The notes: generated from the sequence alone by a model not told the origin. Counted from the stretch's first letter, positions 44,812-52,861 are shown. The stretch: DNA of 64,000 nt from Thermococcus sp. EP1 (GCF_001317345.1 NZ_JXCG01000007.1:48402-112401); one strand, 5' to 3'. Translations and numbers: made by a program.

Positions 44812-44813
44812 TA

Positions 44814-45128
44814 TTACTCCTCCGTTATATACAGGGCTTTTTCTGTTTCGATAGCCCTTGCGATTATTCCATCACCGATGAATCGTCCATAAATCTTAAC
44901 CAGCTCTCCTTTTCCTATATTTGGTGTTCCAGAAAACTCTATCTTAAGACCACCTATGTGAAAAGTAGTTCGATAACTTGGAAGCTCCATTGGGAGAAAC
45001 TCTATAGTTGCTTTATCCTCTATAATGCCTTCTATCATGATATTCTTCCCGCGAAATTTGCCATCTTTCAATTCATCGATGCTGAGGATATAATAATAGT
45101 TATGACCGAACTTAACTCGTTTGGGCAT
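44814..45128 (-). CDS. Small OB-fold-like protein, unknown function
   Basis: A 104-residue protein almost entirely of beta strands: FRGKNIMIEGIIEDKATIEF, YRTTFHIGGLKIEFSG, GELVKIYGRFIGDGIIARAIE. The order and the GELVKIYGRF motif suggest an OB fold of the kind that binds single-stranded nucleic acid. Family not recognised. GGGTGATGGAAAA precedes the ATG. It lies in an operon with the HD phosphohydrolase and is divergent from a GTPase gene, with about 50 bases between. Confidence 0.7.
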   Translation of the reverse strand: MPKRVKFGHNYYYILSIDELKDGKFRGKNIMIEGIIEDKATIEFLPMELPSYRTTFHIGGLKIEFSGTPNIGKGELVKIYGRFIGDGIIARAIETEKALYITEE

Positions 45129-45181
45129 TTTTCCATCACCCTTATAATATAGTCATCGTGAGGATAATTTGGTGGTGAGAT

Positions 45182-45745
45182 ATGATAAAGGTTGCGATTA
45201 TTGGTGCTGAGAATGTTGGGAAGTCTACTCTTATGAATGCCCTTCTCGGTAGAAAAATTTCTGAGACTATGCCAGTCCCTGGAACAACTAAGGCGGCCAT
45301 TAGAAGGGCTTTTGGAAAAGTTAAGATACCAAAAAGCATGAAAAATCCATTTGGTGGAGTAGATGAATTGGTTTTAATAGATACAGCTGGACTATATGAC
45401 CCCCAGCATGAATTGAGAGGAAAAGTCTTGAGTGAAGAGAAATTCAAAGAACTTTTGAGCGAGATTATTTCAGCTGATGTAGTTATACATATGATAGACG
45501 CTCAATATGGCTTGCATAGAGGGATGGAAAAGCTTCATCACCTCTTAAAGTTTAGATATGAAAAACCAATTATTGTGGTAGTAAACAAAATAGACTTGGT
45601 GCCAAGGGAACAAGTAGAAGAACTTGGGGAACTCATCAAGAAAAGACTTGAACAAAAACCGATAATGCTTTCTTTGGTCACATATGAGGGATTTAACGAG
45701 CTTTTGGAGGCTTTGGCATATTATGCTCAATATGCCAGGAAGTAG
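45182..45745 (+). CDS. Small Era/HSR1-like GTPase
   Basis: The 187-residue protein has all G motifs: G1 GAENVGKSTLMNALLG, G2 Thr in VPGTTKAAIRRA, G3 DTAGLYDP, G4 VNKIDLV and a G5-like SLVTYEG. There is no C-terminal KH domain, so it is not Era itself; it fits short archaeal GTPases of the TrmE-Era-EngA-like class, possibly ribosome-related. GGTGGTGAGAT precedes the ATG. It overlaps the convergent 93-residue gene by 53 bases. Confidence 0.88.
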   Translation: MIKVAIIGAENVGKSTLMNALLGRKISETMPVPGTTKAAIRRAFGKVKIPKSMKNPFGGVDELVLIDTAGLYDPQHELRGKVLSEEKFKELLSEIISADVVIHMIDAQYGLHRGMEKLHHLLKFRYEKPIIVVVNKIDLVPREQVEELGELIKKRLEQKPIMLSLVTYEGFNELLEALAYYAQYARK

Positions 45746-45974
45746 TAGTCTTTGCAATTTTTAGAAGGTCTTTAATGTTTAATAACTCGTCCATAACTGC
45801 ATAGTCTTTTACAAGTTCTTCTGCAAGCTCTTTGGGAATTCCATTTTTAATTAAGCTTTTTCTGAATTTTCTTTTGCCTTTATTAATTGCTCTTTTCATT
45901 CCTGCAAACTGCCACAGCATTTTAGGTAGAAGCAACATTAACCTTAGAGAGGATAAAAAGAGCGAAAGAACCAT
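45693..45974 (-). CDS. Small hypothetical protein with N-terminal hydrophobic segment
   Basis: A 93-residue basic protein beginning with a hydrophobic helix (VLSLFLSSLRLMLLLPKMLWQFA), then a Lys/Arg-rich middle (RAINKGKRKFRKSLIKNG) and an amphipathic C-terminus. It may be membrane-attached. Its ATG overlaps the stop of the upstream coiled-coil gene (TGATG) behind GGAGGAACTC, so the two are translationally coupled. Family not recognised. The 3' end overlaps the convergent GTPase gene. Confidence 0.7.
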   Translation of the reverse strand: MVLSLFLSSLRLMLLLPKMLWQFAGMKRAINKGKRKFRKSLIKNGIPKELAEELVKDYAVMDELLNIKDLLKIAKTTTSWHIEHNMPKPPKAR

Positions 45975-46555
45975 CAGAGTTCCTCCTCAAACTCCTCCTC
46001 AACTTCTATATCTCTTCTTTTTTTCTTTCCAAGGTTTTGGAGCTCTTTGAGCCCTTCGAGTTTACCCATTTTTTCTTTCATGAATGCCCCTACTAGGGTC
46101 TTAATAACATTCATACTCTCCATGTATTCTTTTGTAAGTTCAAAGGCCTTATCTGGATCCATTCCCGCACCCACAAGTTCTTTGTAAAAGTTGGCCACAT
46201 TCTTTCCAAACTTTTCTGCCTTCTCTGGATCATATACATCGTTTAGAAGTCCTTTTATGGGACCAAAAATTGAGTCCATTATTTTTGGTAAATGCTCTGA
46301 GACTGTACTGAGAACTTCTTCTAGTTCTTCTGCGTCTTCTTTTCCCTTTTTACCTTTCATTTCGCGTAGCATCTCATCCAGAACTTCGATTTTTCTTTCA
46401 ATAAGTTCTATATCTTCTTCACTTTTTGCTTCTTTAAGTTCTCGTGTGAGTTCTCTGATGGTTTGTTCAATAAATTTCTTTGCTCCTATCTCACTTTCCA
46501 TGGCTTCTTCAATTTTTTTCTTTATTTCTTCTCCAAATTTTTCATCAAATTCCAT
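45974..46555 (-). CDS. Hypothetical coiled-coil acidic protein
   Basis: A 193-residue, strongly charged, mostly helical protein. The N-terminal half (EEIKKKIEEAMESEIGAKKF; LKEAKSEEDIELIERKIEVLDEMLREMKGKKG) has heptad-like coiled-coil character, and the C-terminus ends in an acidic run. GGTGATTGAT precedes the ATG at 46555; a GTG at 46564 is possible. It is the middle gene of an apparent three-gene unit with an HTH regulator upstream and a hydrophobic small protein downstream. Function unknown. Confidence 0.75.
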   Translation of the reverse strand: MEFDEKFGEEIKKKIEEAMESEIGAKKFIEQTIRELTRELKEAKSEEDIELIERKIEVLDEMLREMKGKKGKEDAEELEEVLSTVSEHLPKIMDSIFGPIKGLLNDVYDPEKAEKFGKNVANFYKELVGAGMDPDKAFELTKEYMESMNVIKTLVGAFMKEKMGKLEGLKELQNLGKKKRRDIEVEEEFEEEL

Positions 46556-46572
46556 ATCAATCACCTCAATAA

Positions 46573-47025
46573 TTATTTTGTTTGGTCAAACTTAATGGGG
46601 ATTCCGATCAAATCAAACCACTTATTGAGCACTTCTTTCTTAAGGGCATAAGTGTTTCCTCTCTCTCCTTTAGCTTCTTCGACAATGTTGAGCTCAATCA
46701 AGTGGTGGAGTTTCTCTCTAACAGTATTTCTTGATGCTTTCCCTCTTCTTTTCTTTAATTCTTGGGCTATCTGGCTTATATTGGCACTTTTTAGATCAAA
46801 AAGAATCTTCACAATTTCTCTTGCAATGGGGTCATGTCGTAGTTGGGGGACGACTACATCTATTCCTAGTCCTCCGTATTGAGCGTATATGTTTATTAGG
46901 CGGAGATAGTTCTCAGCCAGACTAGAAACTAGTTCAAAACTCTTCATAAGTTCATTAAGGGCCTTCCTTAGGGTTTTGACCTCTTCTGATAGCTTCTCCA
47001 CATCTTGGTCTTCTGGCATCTTCAT
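46573..47025 (-). CDS. Winged-helix transcription regulator
   Basis: A 150-residue protein: an N-terminal coiled coil (VEKLSEEVKTLRKALNELMKSFELVSSLAENYLRL), then a winged helix at ~68-140 with AREIVKILFDLKSANISQIAQELKKRRGKASRNTVREKLHHLIELNIVEE. The architecture suggests a dimeric repressor. Start is ATG 47025 or 47019. Two downstream genes follow within about 20 bases or less. A 7-bp inverted repeat upstream of its TATA box (47064-47090) is a candidate autoregulatory site. Confidence 0.82.
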   Translation of the reverse strand: MKMPEDQDVEKLSEEVKTLRKALNELMKSFELVSSLAENYLRLINIYAQYGGLGIDVVVPQLRHDPIAREIVKILFDLKSANISQIAQELKKRRGKASRNTVREKLHHLIELNIVEEAKGERGNTYALKKEVLNKWFDLIGIPIKFDQTK

Positions 47026-47063
47026 CCCACTACTATCTATTATTGCTCAAACCATATAGGGTT

Positions 47064-47090
47064 TCTGATTAGAAATGATCAGTAATCAGA
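47064..47090. promoter_or_regulatory. Inverted repeat TCTGATT-N13-AATCAGA upstream of the winged-helix gene
   Basis: Perfect 7-bp arms flank a centre containing TGATCA. The repeat ends immediately upstream of CCATATAGGG (minus-strand TATA, 47051-47060), so a bound protein would sit on the BRE region. Autoregulation by the 46573 gene product is inferred. Confidence 0.5.
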
Positions 47091-47163
47091 GGAACATAAT
47101 TTATTAGAGTGATATTATCTTATATTCAGTTCGATTTTTGACATAATAAAACTTTCGTTCGTT

Positions 47164-47235
47164 ATTTTGGATTAGGCATGATGAATTGGGGGATTTCCGG
47201 CTAGTTGGCAGATAATTGAGGCGTCGTCCCAAAAT
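47164..47235 (+). other. Possible structured small RNA (stem ATTTTGG/CCAAAAT)
   Basis: ATTTTGG (47164-47170) and CCAAAAT (47229-47235) close a 72-base element that is GC-richer than its surroundings and contains ATGATGA near the 5' side. No CTGA box and no ACA tail are present, so neither a C/D nor an H/ACA guide is supported. Confidence 0.25.
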
Positions 47236-47278
47236 ATCCTCTCTGGATCTCTTTGAGATAAATAAAAAATGAGGTCAT

Positions 47279-47298
47279 GCCAGAGCCTTTTCTCTGGC
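47279..47298. terminator. Terminator-like hairpin GCCAGAG/CTCTGGC
   Basis: Perfect 7-bp stem with a 6-base loop. It is followed by TTAATTTTTT on the plus strand, and a T-run also follows within 20 bases on the minus strand. It lies 18 bases downstream of the 36-codon minus-strand frame. Confidence 0.45.
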
Positions 47299-47315
47299 TT
47301 AATTTTTTATGAGCG

Positions 47316-47426
47316 CTAAAGCATTCTTCTTTGGAAGTTCATTGCCTCGTATTTTGCATGTTCTCTCTGAAGTTCGGGTCTTCTCTCCTGCTCCCAAAAC
47401 TTTCTCAAACTCTCGAAACTAACCAT
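47316..47426 (-). CDS. Possible 36-residue protein
   Basis: An ATG at 47426 follows GGTGATGTGAG with ideal spacing and opens a 36-codon frame rich in charged residues (MVSFESLRKFWEQERR, then PELQREHAKYEAMNFQRRML). It ends before a terminator-like hairpin. The ribosome binding site, stop and hairpin together suggest a real small gene, or the remnant of a larger one; no family recognised. Confidence 0.4.
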   Translation of the reverse strand: MVSFESLRKFWEQERRPELQREHAKYEAMNFQRRML

Positions 47427-47552
47427 CTCACATCACCAATTAGTAATGGGGTGCTCAAATTACAAGGAAATAGTGGTCAAAAATGGTCATTTTTAATAAT
47501 TAAGGAGCTATAATTCAAGCCAAGAAAATTATAAAAACAAAAACTAGTAGGC

Positions 47553-47954
47553 TTAGCATTCACATATCTTCACAAAAATTCTCCTTCTCCTTGGACCGTC
47601 CAGCTCGGTAAAAATTATGCTCTGCCATGTTCCTAGCAAAAGTCTTCCGTCCTTTATGGGGATTGCAATGCTCGGGTTTAAGATTATGCTCCTCAGGTGA
47701 GAATGGGCGTTATTGTCTATTCTGTCGTGGTGATAGCCTTGTCCCTTTGGAACTAGCTTTTCAAAAAACTCTTTAATGTCAGTAACTAAGCCACTTTCGT
47801 TTTCGTTAATGAAGAGTGCCGTGGTCGTATGTCTAGTAAAAATAACTGCAATTCCGTCCTTAACATTTGCTTCCTTTATTTTTTCATTTATCAGAGAGGT
47901 TATATCAATAAGTTCAAACTCTTTCCTTGTTGGAATTTCTATCTCAAAGAGCAT
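47553..47954 (-). CDS. YjbQ/UPF0047-family protein
   Basis: The 133-residue protein has the family signature IFTRHTTTALFINENESGLVTDIKEFFEKLVP, then HHDRIDNNAHSHLRSIILNPS with conserved His residues and a final LGTWQSIIFTELDGPRRRRIFVKI. UPF0047/YjbQ proteins show thiamine-phosphate synthase activity in vitro; the physiological role is unclear. GGAGGAAGGTTAA precedes the ATG. It abuts the methyltransferase gene upstream, sharing an operon. Confidence 0.92.
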   Translation of the reverse strand: MLFEIEIPTRKEFELIDITSLINEKIKEANVKDGIAVIFTRHTTTALFINENESGLVTDIKEFFEKLVPKGQGYHHDRIDNNAHSHLRSIILNPSIAIPIKDGRLLLGTWQSIIFTELDGPRRRRIFVKICEC

Positions 47955-48746
47955 TTAACCTTCCTCCAGCTCCTTCGCTATTTTCTTTCTGGGGTTTTTT
48001 AGGTATATTATGTTAGAGACTCCTGTTACACCATGTTCCATTTTGGAAATAAGTCGGTGTTCTCTAAAGAAGATGCTCCCAAGTGCAAGTTGAGAGGCAA
48101 TGTCCCAGAGTCTATGTTCTTGTTCTGTTACTTTTTCAAAGCCGGGAAGCTTGTAGTAAGTTCTTTTGAAAACACCTCTAATTGGATCGTAACCTTCGTG
48201 AACTGATATAAGAGCGTATTCCTCTGTTTTGGTTTCAACGAGCATATCTTTGTATCCAACTTGATAGAATATTCCATAAACTCTGTCAGCTTCCTCAAGA
48301 AGAAAGACTCCATCCTCACTTAGGGTTAAGGCGACATTTATGAACAATTTTACGGCATCAAAGGCATCAAAATGTGGCATTGTCAGGCCCCAGAGAAGAG
48401 CTATATCATGCTCACCGACGAGTTTTGAGACTTCTCTTGCATCTCCAACGATGACTTCAGGTTTTAAGTCTAAATCAGCTATCTCAACCCATTTTTCGAC
48501 TTTTTTGAGATCCTCTCTTCTCGCATCAAGAACAGTCAGGGCTTTTGCATTCGTTGCTTTTGCCATGGCAACTCCCGCTATTCCTGTGCCGGCACAGATG
48601 TCTAAGACTCTTGGATTTGTGGGGAGTAAATTCTTCTCTTTTAAGACTTCAAAAGCTTTAACTATTCTCCAAAACCTCATTACTGCTCTTTCATCATCTG
48701 GATCCATTCTCCACCGAAGATATCGGTAAAGCTCTTCAAGACTCAT
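47955..48746 (-). CDS. Class I SAM-dependent methyltransferase, unknown target
   Basis: A 263-residue protein with the SAM-binding motif VLDICAGTGIAGVAMAKA and ALTVLDARREDLKKV, then DIALLWGLTMPHFDAFDA as motif IV region. The N-terminal MDPDDERAVMRFWRIVKAFEVL is a substrate-side helical region. Small-molecule or RNA targets are both possible. GGGATGCCCC lies before ATG 48746; a GTG at 48758 is less likely. It is divergent from the Trm11-like gene. Confidence 0.82.
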   Translation of the reverse strand: MSLEELYRYLRWRMDPDDERAVMRFWRIVKAFEVLKEKNLLPTNPRVLDICAGTGIAGVAMAKATNAKALTVLDARREDLKKVEKWVEIADLDLKPEVIVGDAREVSKLVGEHDIALLWGLTMPHFDAFDAVKLFINVALTLSEDGVFLLEEADRVYGIFYQVGYKDMLVETKTEEYALISVHEGYDPIRGVFKRTYYKLPGFEKVTEQEHRLWDIASQLALGSIFFREHRLISKMEHGVTGVSNIIYLKNPRKKIAKELEEG

Positions 48747-48830
48747 GGGGCATCCCACATTTTATTAGTGAAGAGTAATTTAAGCATTCCTCTTCCAAAG
48801 ATTTTTAAATGCGCCGATAAAGTTCCCATC

Positions 48831-49922
48831 ATGTATGCAATCATTTATGGAAAGAACCCAAAGCTCAGTGAAGCCGAATTTTGGGCATTTACAAAGAGAT
48901 TTGGATTAAAGATTAAAATCATTGAAAGTTCTAGACATTGGATGGTTTTTGATAGTGGTAAAAGCGTAGAACGACTTTTTCATAGACTTGGCGGCTCTTT
49001 AAAGCTTGTGAAGATTATTGGAGAGGAGGAAGAAGCGATACGGGATCTGGAATATGCCAAGCATTTTACCGTGAGCATTTACGGAAAAGATGATTGGAAG
49101 CTTTGGAGAAAACTTGGGAGTGAGATAAAGAAACATTTTAAATCTCAAGGTTCTTCCAAGTTCTTTAAACCTGCTAAGGTCTATGCAATGCCATCGGAAC
49201 TTGTTTTAAAAGGTTTTCCAGAAGTTAAGGACTTTGTCTTTATCTTTGGGGGAAATCTCTATGTGGGAGAGACAATTGCTGTAGCAGATCCCTTTGAGCT
49301 TAAAAAGCTCGATGTTGAAAGGCCTGTGCAGAGGGCGATTCTTTCAATACCCCCACGTTTGGCTAGAATAATGGTAAATCTAACCGAAATCAGGCAAGGT
49401 AACTTTCTTGATCCATTCTGTGGTATAGGGACAATAGTGCAGGAGTTCTTGCTTCAAGGTCTTAATGCTTATGGGAGTGATTCCAATCCCAAAGCAATCC
49501 ATGGGGCCAAAGAGAACTTAAAATGGTTGAAAAAGGAATTTAGAACTAAGAGGAGTGCGCATCTCGAAGTTTGTGATGCAAGAAAGCTCAAGCATTGCTT
49601 TAGAGTCAAATTTGATGCAATAGTTACCGAGCCTTATATGGGCAAACCCTTAAAGTATCACCCCACTAAGGGAGAAGCAATAAAACTTGCAAATGAGCTT
49701 GACAGGTTTTACTATAGTGTCTTTGATAGTTTTGGTGATGTTCTAAAGAGACATGGAAGGGTTGTTTTTGTATTTCCAGCTTATAAGCTCAATGATGGCA
49801 GGATTTATAGAAAAGAAAGAAAATGGCTTGGAAAGCTTGGTTTTGAGGTTATGGCAAGATACACAGACTTTGAAGAAAGGCATCGAGTAGTTAGGGATAT
49901 TCATGTGCTGAAGTACAGGTAG
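48831..49922 (+). CDS. THUMP/Trm11-like RNA methyltransferase (COG1041 type)
   Basis: The 363-residue protein has an N-terminal THUMP-like region (~1-150) and a C-terminal SAM domain. FLDPFCGIGTIVQEFLLQGLNAYGSDSNPKAI is motif I with the acidic ribose contact. VTEPYMGKPLK replaces the usual DPPYG of N2-guanosine methyltransferases with TEPYMG. A tRNA target is likely, but the altered motif leaves the modified base uncertain. ATG 48831 lies 22 bases after TTTTTAAATG (TATA) with no ribosome binding site, so it is probably leaderless. Confidence 0.82.
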   Translation: MYAIIYGKNPKLSEAEFWAFTKRFGLKIKIIESSRHWMVFDSGKSVERLFHRLGGSLKLVKIIGEEEEAIRDLEYAKHFTVSIYGKDDWKLWRKLGSEIKKHFKSQGSSKFFKPAKVYAMPSELVLKGFPEVKDFVFIFGGNLYVGETIAVADPFELKKLDVERPVQRAILSIPPRLARIMVNLTEIRQGNFLDPFCGIGTIVQEFLLQGLNAYGSDSNPKAIHGAKENLKWLKKEFRTKRSAHLEVCDARKLKHCFRVKFDAIVTEPYMGKPLKYHPTKGEAIKLANELDRFYYSVFDSFGDVLKRHGRVVFVFPAYKLNDGRIYRKERKWLGKLGFEVMARYTDFEERHRVVRDIHVLKYR

Positions 49923-50002
49923 ACAAATTTCTATTCTTATGTAGCTGAGAGCACATAAAAGTGCATGCTCGTACGTTTGTTAGCGCTCAATCTTTATAAT
50001 CC

Positions 50003-50044
50003 CTTAGAAAAGCCTCTCTTTAAGGCAGAATGCAGACATCTAAG
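50003..50044 (+). promoter_or_regulatory. Possible structured leader of the threonine synthase gene
   Basis: CTTAGA (50003-50008) pairs with TCTAAG (50039-50044), enclosing GCCT/AGGC. It follows a TATA-like CTTTATAATC near 49992 and precedes the ATG at 50088 by about 45 bases, giving an unusually long leader for this genome. Confidence 0.25.
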
Positions 50045-50087
50045 ACTAGTATGTAAAGTTCATCTGGTAAAATATGAGGTGGTTAAA

Positions 50088-51257
50088 ATGTTTGAAACTA
50101 TGTTAAAATGCACAAAATGTGGTAGAGAATATTCCCTGGCAAGTGGTGTCTATAAATGTAGAGAGTGTGGAGCTCCACTTGATGTTCAATACGATTACGA
50201 AGGAATAAGGGAGCTTATAGAGGATAATGATGCATGGTTTAGGGAGGCTCCGAGATTATGGAAATATTGGATGTTTTATCCAGTTTCAAATCTAAGAAAG
50301 ATTGTGAGCTTAAATGAAGGCGGTACAAGGCTTTATAGGGTAAAAAACCTTGAGAAAAAACTTGGTTTTGGAAGACTTTACATAAAGAATGAAGGAGAGA
50401 ATCCAACTGGTGCCTTTAAGGACAGGGGTTCAAGTGTTGAAATAACAAAGGCTTTGGAATTTCACGCAAGAAAAGTTGTGGTTGCTTCCACAGGCAACAT
50501 GGCTGCTAGTATCTCTGCTTATGGTTCTAAAGCAGGAGTTGAGGTGACAATAGTAGTTCCAGAAGGAACTCCAGTAGGTAAATTAGTTCAAGCTGTGGTT
50601 TATGGGGCAAAAATAAAGATACATGGAACTACCTATGACGAGGCCCTTGCAGAGAGTGAAAGGATGGCAAAGGAAGAAGAGTATTACTTAACGGGCAATT
50701 ATCATTATAGGGTCGAGGGTCAAAAGAGTACGGCATTTGAAATCTTTGATCAACTTCGCTTTGATCCTCCTGATTGGATCGTTGTTCCTATTGGGGCGGG
50801 AACTCATTTAAGGGCTATCTGGAAGGCTGCAAAGGAGTTCTACAAAGTGGGTCTTATTGAAAGGTTGCCAAAGATTGCGGGAGTCCAAGTGGAAGGTTAT
50901 GATGCCATAGTAAAGGCCTGGAAAGAGAAAATGCCTATTAAGCCAAGAAAGGAGAAGAAGCCTACAGTAGCATCAGCAATAGCCGTTAAAGCACCTGTAG
51001 ATGGAGAAAATGTTCTAAGGGCTATAGAGGAGAGTAAAGGACACCTAGGTATCGTAACAAATGAAGAAGCTATGAATGCTGGTTTATTGCTTGGAAAGGA
51101 AGGTCTTTTTGTTGAACCATCCTCTTCAACTGCCCTTGCCCTTGCAAGGCAGATGAGGGAAGAAGGAATAATCGATAAAGACGAAAGAGTAGTTGTGGTA
51201 GCTACGGGACATGGTCTTAAGGATACTAAGACATGGGAAAGTTTTATTAAATTTTAA
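50088..51257 (+). CDS. thrC: Threonine synthase
   Basis: The 389-residue PLP enzyme converts O-phosphohomoserine to threonine. An N-terminal zinc-ribbon-like CTKCGREY...CRECGAPL is typical of archaeal type. NEGENPTGAFKDRGSSVEI carries the PLP Lys. VVASTGNMAASISAYGSKAG binds the phosphate, VVPIGAGTHLRAIW is the glycine loop, and FVEPSSSTALAL lies near the C-terminus. GAGGTGGTTAAA before ATG 50088 decides the start over the frame open to 49965. Confidence 0.93.
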   Translation: MFETMLKCTKCGREYSLASGVYKCRECGAPLDVQYDYEGIRELIEDNDAWFREAPRLWKYWMFYPVSNLRKIVSLNEGGTRLYRVKNLEKKLGFGRLYIKNEGENPTGAFKDRGSSVEITKALEFHARKVVVASTGNMAASISAYGSKAGVEVTIVVPEGTPVGKLVQAVVYGAKIKIHGTTYDEALAESERMAKEEEYYLTGNYHYRVEGQKSTAFEIFDQLRFDPPDWIVVPIGAGTHLRAIWKAAKEFYKVGLIERLPKIAGVQVEGYDAIVKAWKEKMPIKPRKEKKPTVASAIAVKAPVDGENVLRAIEESKGHLGIVTNEEAMNAGLLLGKEGLFVEPSSSTALALARQMREEGIIDKDERVVVVATGHGLKDTKTWESFIKF

Positions 51258-51279
51258 CCCTTTTTCTTTTTGATGCCCT

Positions 51280-51711
51280 ATGCTCTATGAAGAAAGACGA
51301 TTTAGCAAGCTCATGCTCTTTTTAGCTGTTCCTGGATTCGTCGGTCTTTTTGGTGGACTCTGGGGTACTTATACTGCGGGAGAGGGCTTTGAGATAATGG
51401 TCGTGATTTCTACGATTGTTATTTTAATCCTTATTGATCTTCTTATGTTTAAAATTGAGATAGACGAGCGGGAAATAAGACTTCGTGGCACTTTAGGGAT
51501 TATAATTAGAAAAACAATAAAAATTGAGGATATCGAGAGCTTTGAGGTTAAAGAAGGCTGGATAGGGTGTTGGGCTCCAATAAGGTTCAACTTTCCCGCA
51601 GAGGGATGTATCACCATCCACAAAAGGGGTCTTGATGTAGCCTTCACCACTCGTAACCCAGAAGAGATTGCAATGATTTTAACTACTCTTGGTGTTCCAC
51701 GAGAAGCTTAG
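51280..51711 (+). CDS. Small membrane protein with PH-like domain, unknown function
   Basis: A 143-residue protein with two adjacent membrane helices (LMLFLAVPGFVGLFGGLWG; IMVVISTIVILILIDLLMFKI). A beta-rich soluble half follows: IDEREIRLRGTLGIIIRKTIKIEDIESFEV and TIHKRGLDVAFTTRNPEEI. The pattern resembles bacterial PH (bPH2) membrane proteins. The ribosome binding site is weak. The 3' end overlaps the convergent NfeD-like gene by 29 bases. Confidence 0.68.
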   Translation: MLYEERRFSKLMLFLAVPGFVGLFGGLWGTYTAGEGFEIMVVISTIVILILIDLLMFKIEIDEREIRLRGTLGIIIRKTIKIEDIESFEVKEGWIGCWAPIRFNFPAEGCITIHKRGLDVAFTTRNPEEIAMILTTLGVPREA

Positions 51712-52072
51712 TGCCCTTCACTTTGACTATTCTCACACTCTCGTTTTTCTTTGCCATTCCATTTATGCACTCTGCCATCCATAGCTCATTTCCTACTTTT
51801 ACTATACCCTTGGGGTTTAGCTCTTCTATAACCACAGCCTCTTTGCCAACTAGGGCTTCAGGGCCGACCTCAATTCTCTTCTCAAAAATCTCCCATAGAA
51901 ACTTGACAGCGATAACATCTTTGAAAATGAGAAACCCTATTACAGCCAGTGCTGGTTTTAAGGGTACCTTAATCCCGGCTCTAGGGAGAATTAGAAATAG
52001 GAAGATTCCTACAACTATCTCATCTGCGAGTATACTGAGTATTTTCAAAGTGTTTTTAACGTAGGTTTTCAC
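51683..52072 (-). CDS. NfeD-like protein with membrane segment and OB fold
   Basis: About 129 residues from GTG 52072, which follows GGGGTG by nine bases and overlaps the end of the upstream gene's ribosomal context. Two hydrophobic helices (ILSILADEIVVGIFLFLILP; ALAVIGFLIFKDVIAVKFLW) precede an OB-like C-terminus: GPEALVGKEAVVIEELNPKGIVKVGNELWMAE. That segment matches NfeD, whose partners are stomatin-type proteins or membrane proteases. None is adjacent here. The upstream frame to 52183 overlaps the neighbouring gene and is probably not translated. Confidence 0.72.
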   Translation of the reverse strand: MKTYVKNTLKILSILADEIVVGIFLFLILPRAGIKVPLKPALAVIGFLIFKDVIAVKFLWEIFEKRIEVGPEALVGKEAVVIEELNPKGIVKVGNELWMAECINGMAKKNESVRIVKVKGTKLLVEHQE

Positions 52073-52077
52073 AACTT

Positions 52078-52818
52078 TCACACCCCTAAGTTTGGTAGCC
52101 CTCCGTAAACTAGGAATAGCAATCCCACGAACACTGGCTGGTGAAGAATGTAAATCTTTAGGGTGTTCCTCCCGATGAAGCATATGAAATCTATAAGGGG
52201 GTTATTTGGGGTTTTTATTTCTATTTTCCTGTATCCTTTTGGATAAAACAAAGCCCCTATTCCAGTACCAAGTAAAAAGACACCAAACCAGGGAAAAATT
52301 GGGAAGTAATCTAGGGTAAAAAAGTTTTGAGGCATTATTCCTAGAGGGAGCAATAAGAGCGTTGTTGTGGTCATGCTCTGGGTGATTTCTTTTCCCAGTA
52401 TAAATATCGGTGCTATGAGAAGGTTTTTCCACCCTAAGCGGTAGAATGGAATTACTAGCAAGCTCGCAACTCCGAGGAAGTGAAGGATACCAAAGTATAT
52501 CGTTCCTCTCTCTAAAAGAATGTATGTGGTGAGGGTTATTAAGATCCCAAGTCCAAAGAGCTTCCCGAATCTCAGTAAATACTTTTTATAGTTTTTTCGT
52601 CCCCTTGCATAGCTTATCCATAAAGAGAGACCAGAAATTGACACAAATAGAAATGCGGTTGCGTATGCGAAGAATTTCCAGAAAAGTTTGTGGTCCGAAT
52701 AGCCAAGAAAGAACTGGAGGTCAGTTATGAAATTTGAGATAAGCATCATGACTAATGCTATTCCTCTTGCAAAGTCAACCTCCCAAAATCGTTTTGAGTA
52801 GATTTCACTACCAAACAT
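52078..52818 (-). CDS. DUF1624/heparan-alpha-glucosaminide acetyltransferase-like membrane protein
   Basis: A 246-residue protein with about seven membrane helices. FWEVDFARGIALVMMLISNFITDL near the N-terminus is the DUF1624 signature. Later LHFLGVASLLVIPFYRL and PWFGVFLLGTGIGALFYP fit the same family, and the C-terminal NTLKIYILHQPVF is the acyltransferase HQP motif. The ATG at 52818 lies about 27 bases after CTTAAATAAG, consistent with a leaderless mRNA. It is divergent from the membrane gene at 52862. Confidence 0.82.
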   Translation of the reverse strand: MFGSEIYSKRFWEVDFARGIALVMMLISNFITDLQFFLGYSDHKLFWKFFAYATAFLFVSISGLSLWISYARGRKNYKKYLLRFGKLFGLGILITLTTYILLERGTIYFGILHFLGVASLLVIPFYRLGWKNLLIAPIFILGKEITQSMTTTTLLLLPLGIMPQNFFTLDYFPIFPWFGVFLLGTGIGALFYPKGYRKIEIKTPNNPLIDFICFIGRNTLKIYILHQPVFVGLLFLVYGGLPNLGV

Positions 52819-52861
52819 CAAAGGATATAAACCCGAAGGCTTATTTAAGTTTGGGGTTGTC

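Larger units (their letters stand above)
47027..47552. other. Gene-poor intergenic region with several hairpins
   Basis: Between the winged-helix regulator and the YjbQ-family gene there are about 526 bases without a sizeable gene. They hold the regulator's promoter and inverted repeat (47064-47090), a stem-forming stretch (47164-47235), a terminator-like hairpin (47279-47298) and a possible 36-codon minus-strand gene (47316-47426). TGGTCA is repeated at 47475-47490. No tRNA, C/D box pair or insertion-element ends were seen. Confidence 0.6.

Noticed and set aside
47164..47235. H/ACA or C/D guide RNA
   Set aside because: A closing stem and one C-like box are present, but there is no CTGA box and no ACA three bases after the stem, so only a generic structured element is reported.
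47331..47513. 60-codon plus-strand frame in the gene-poor region
   Set aside because: No ribosome binding site, Cys/Phe/Leu-rich composition unlike neighbours, and it is antisense to the better-supported 36-codon frame.
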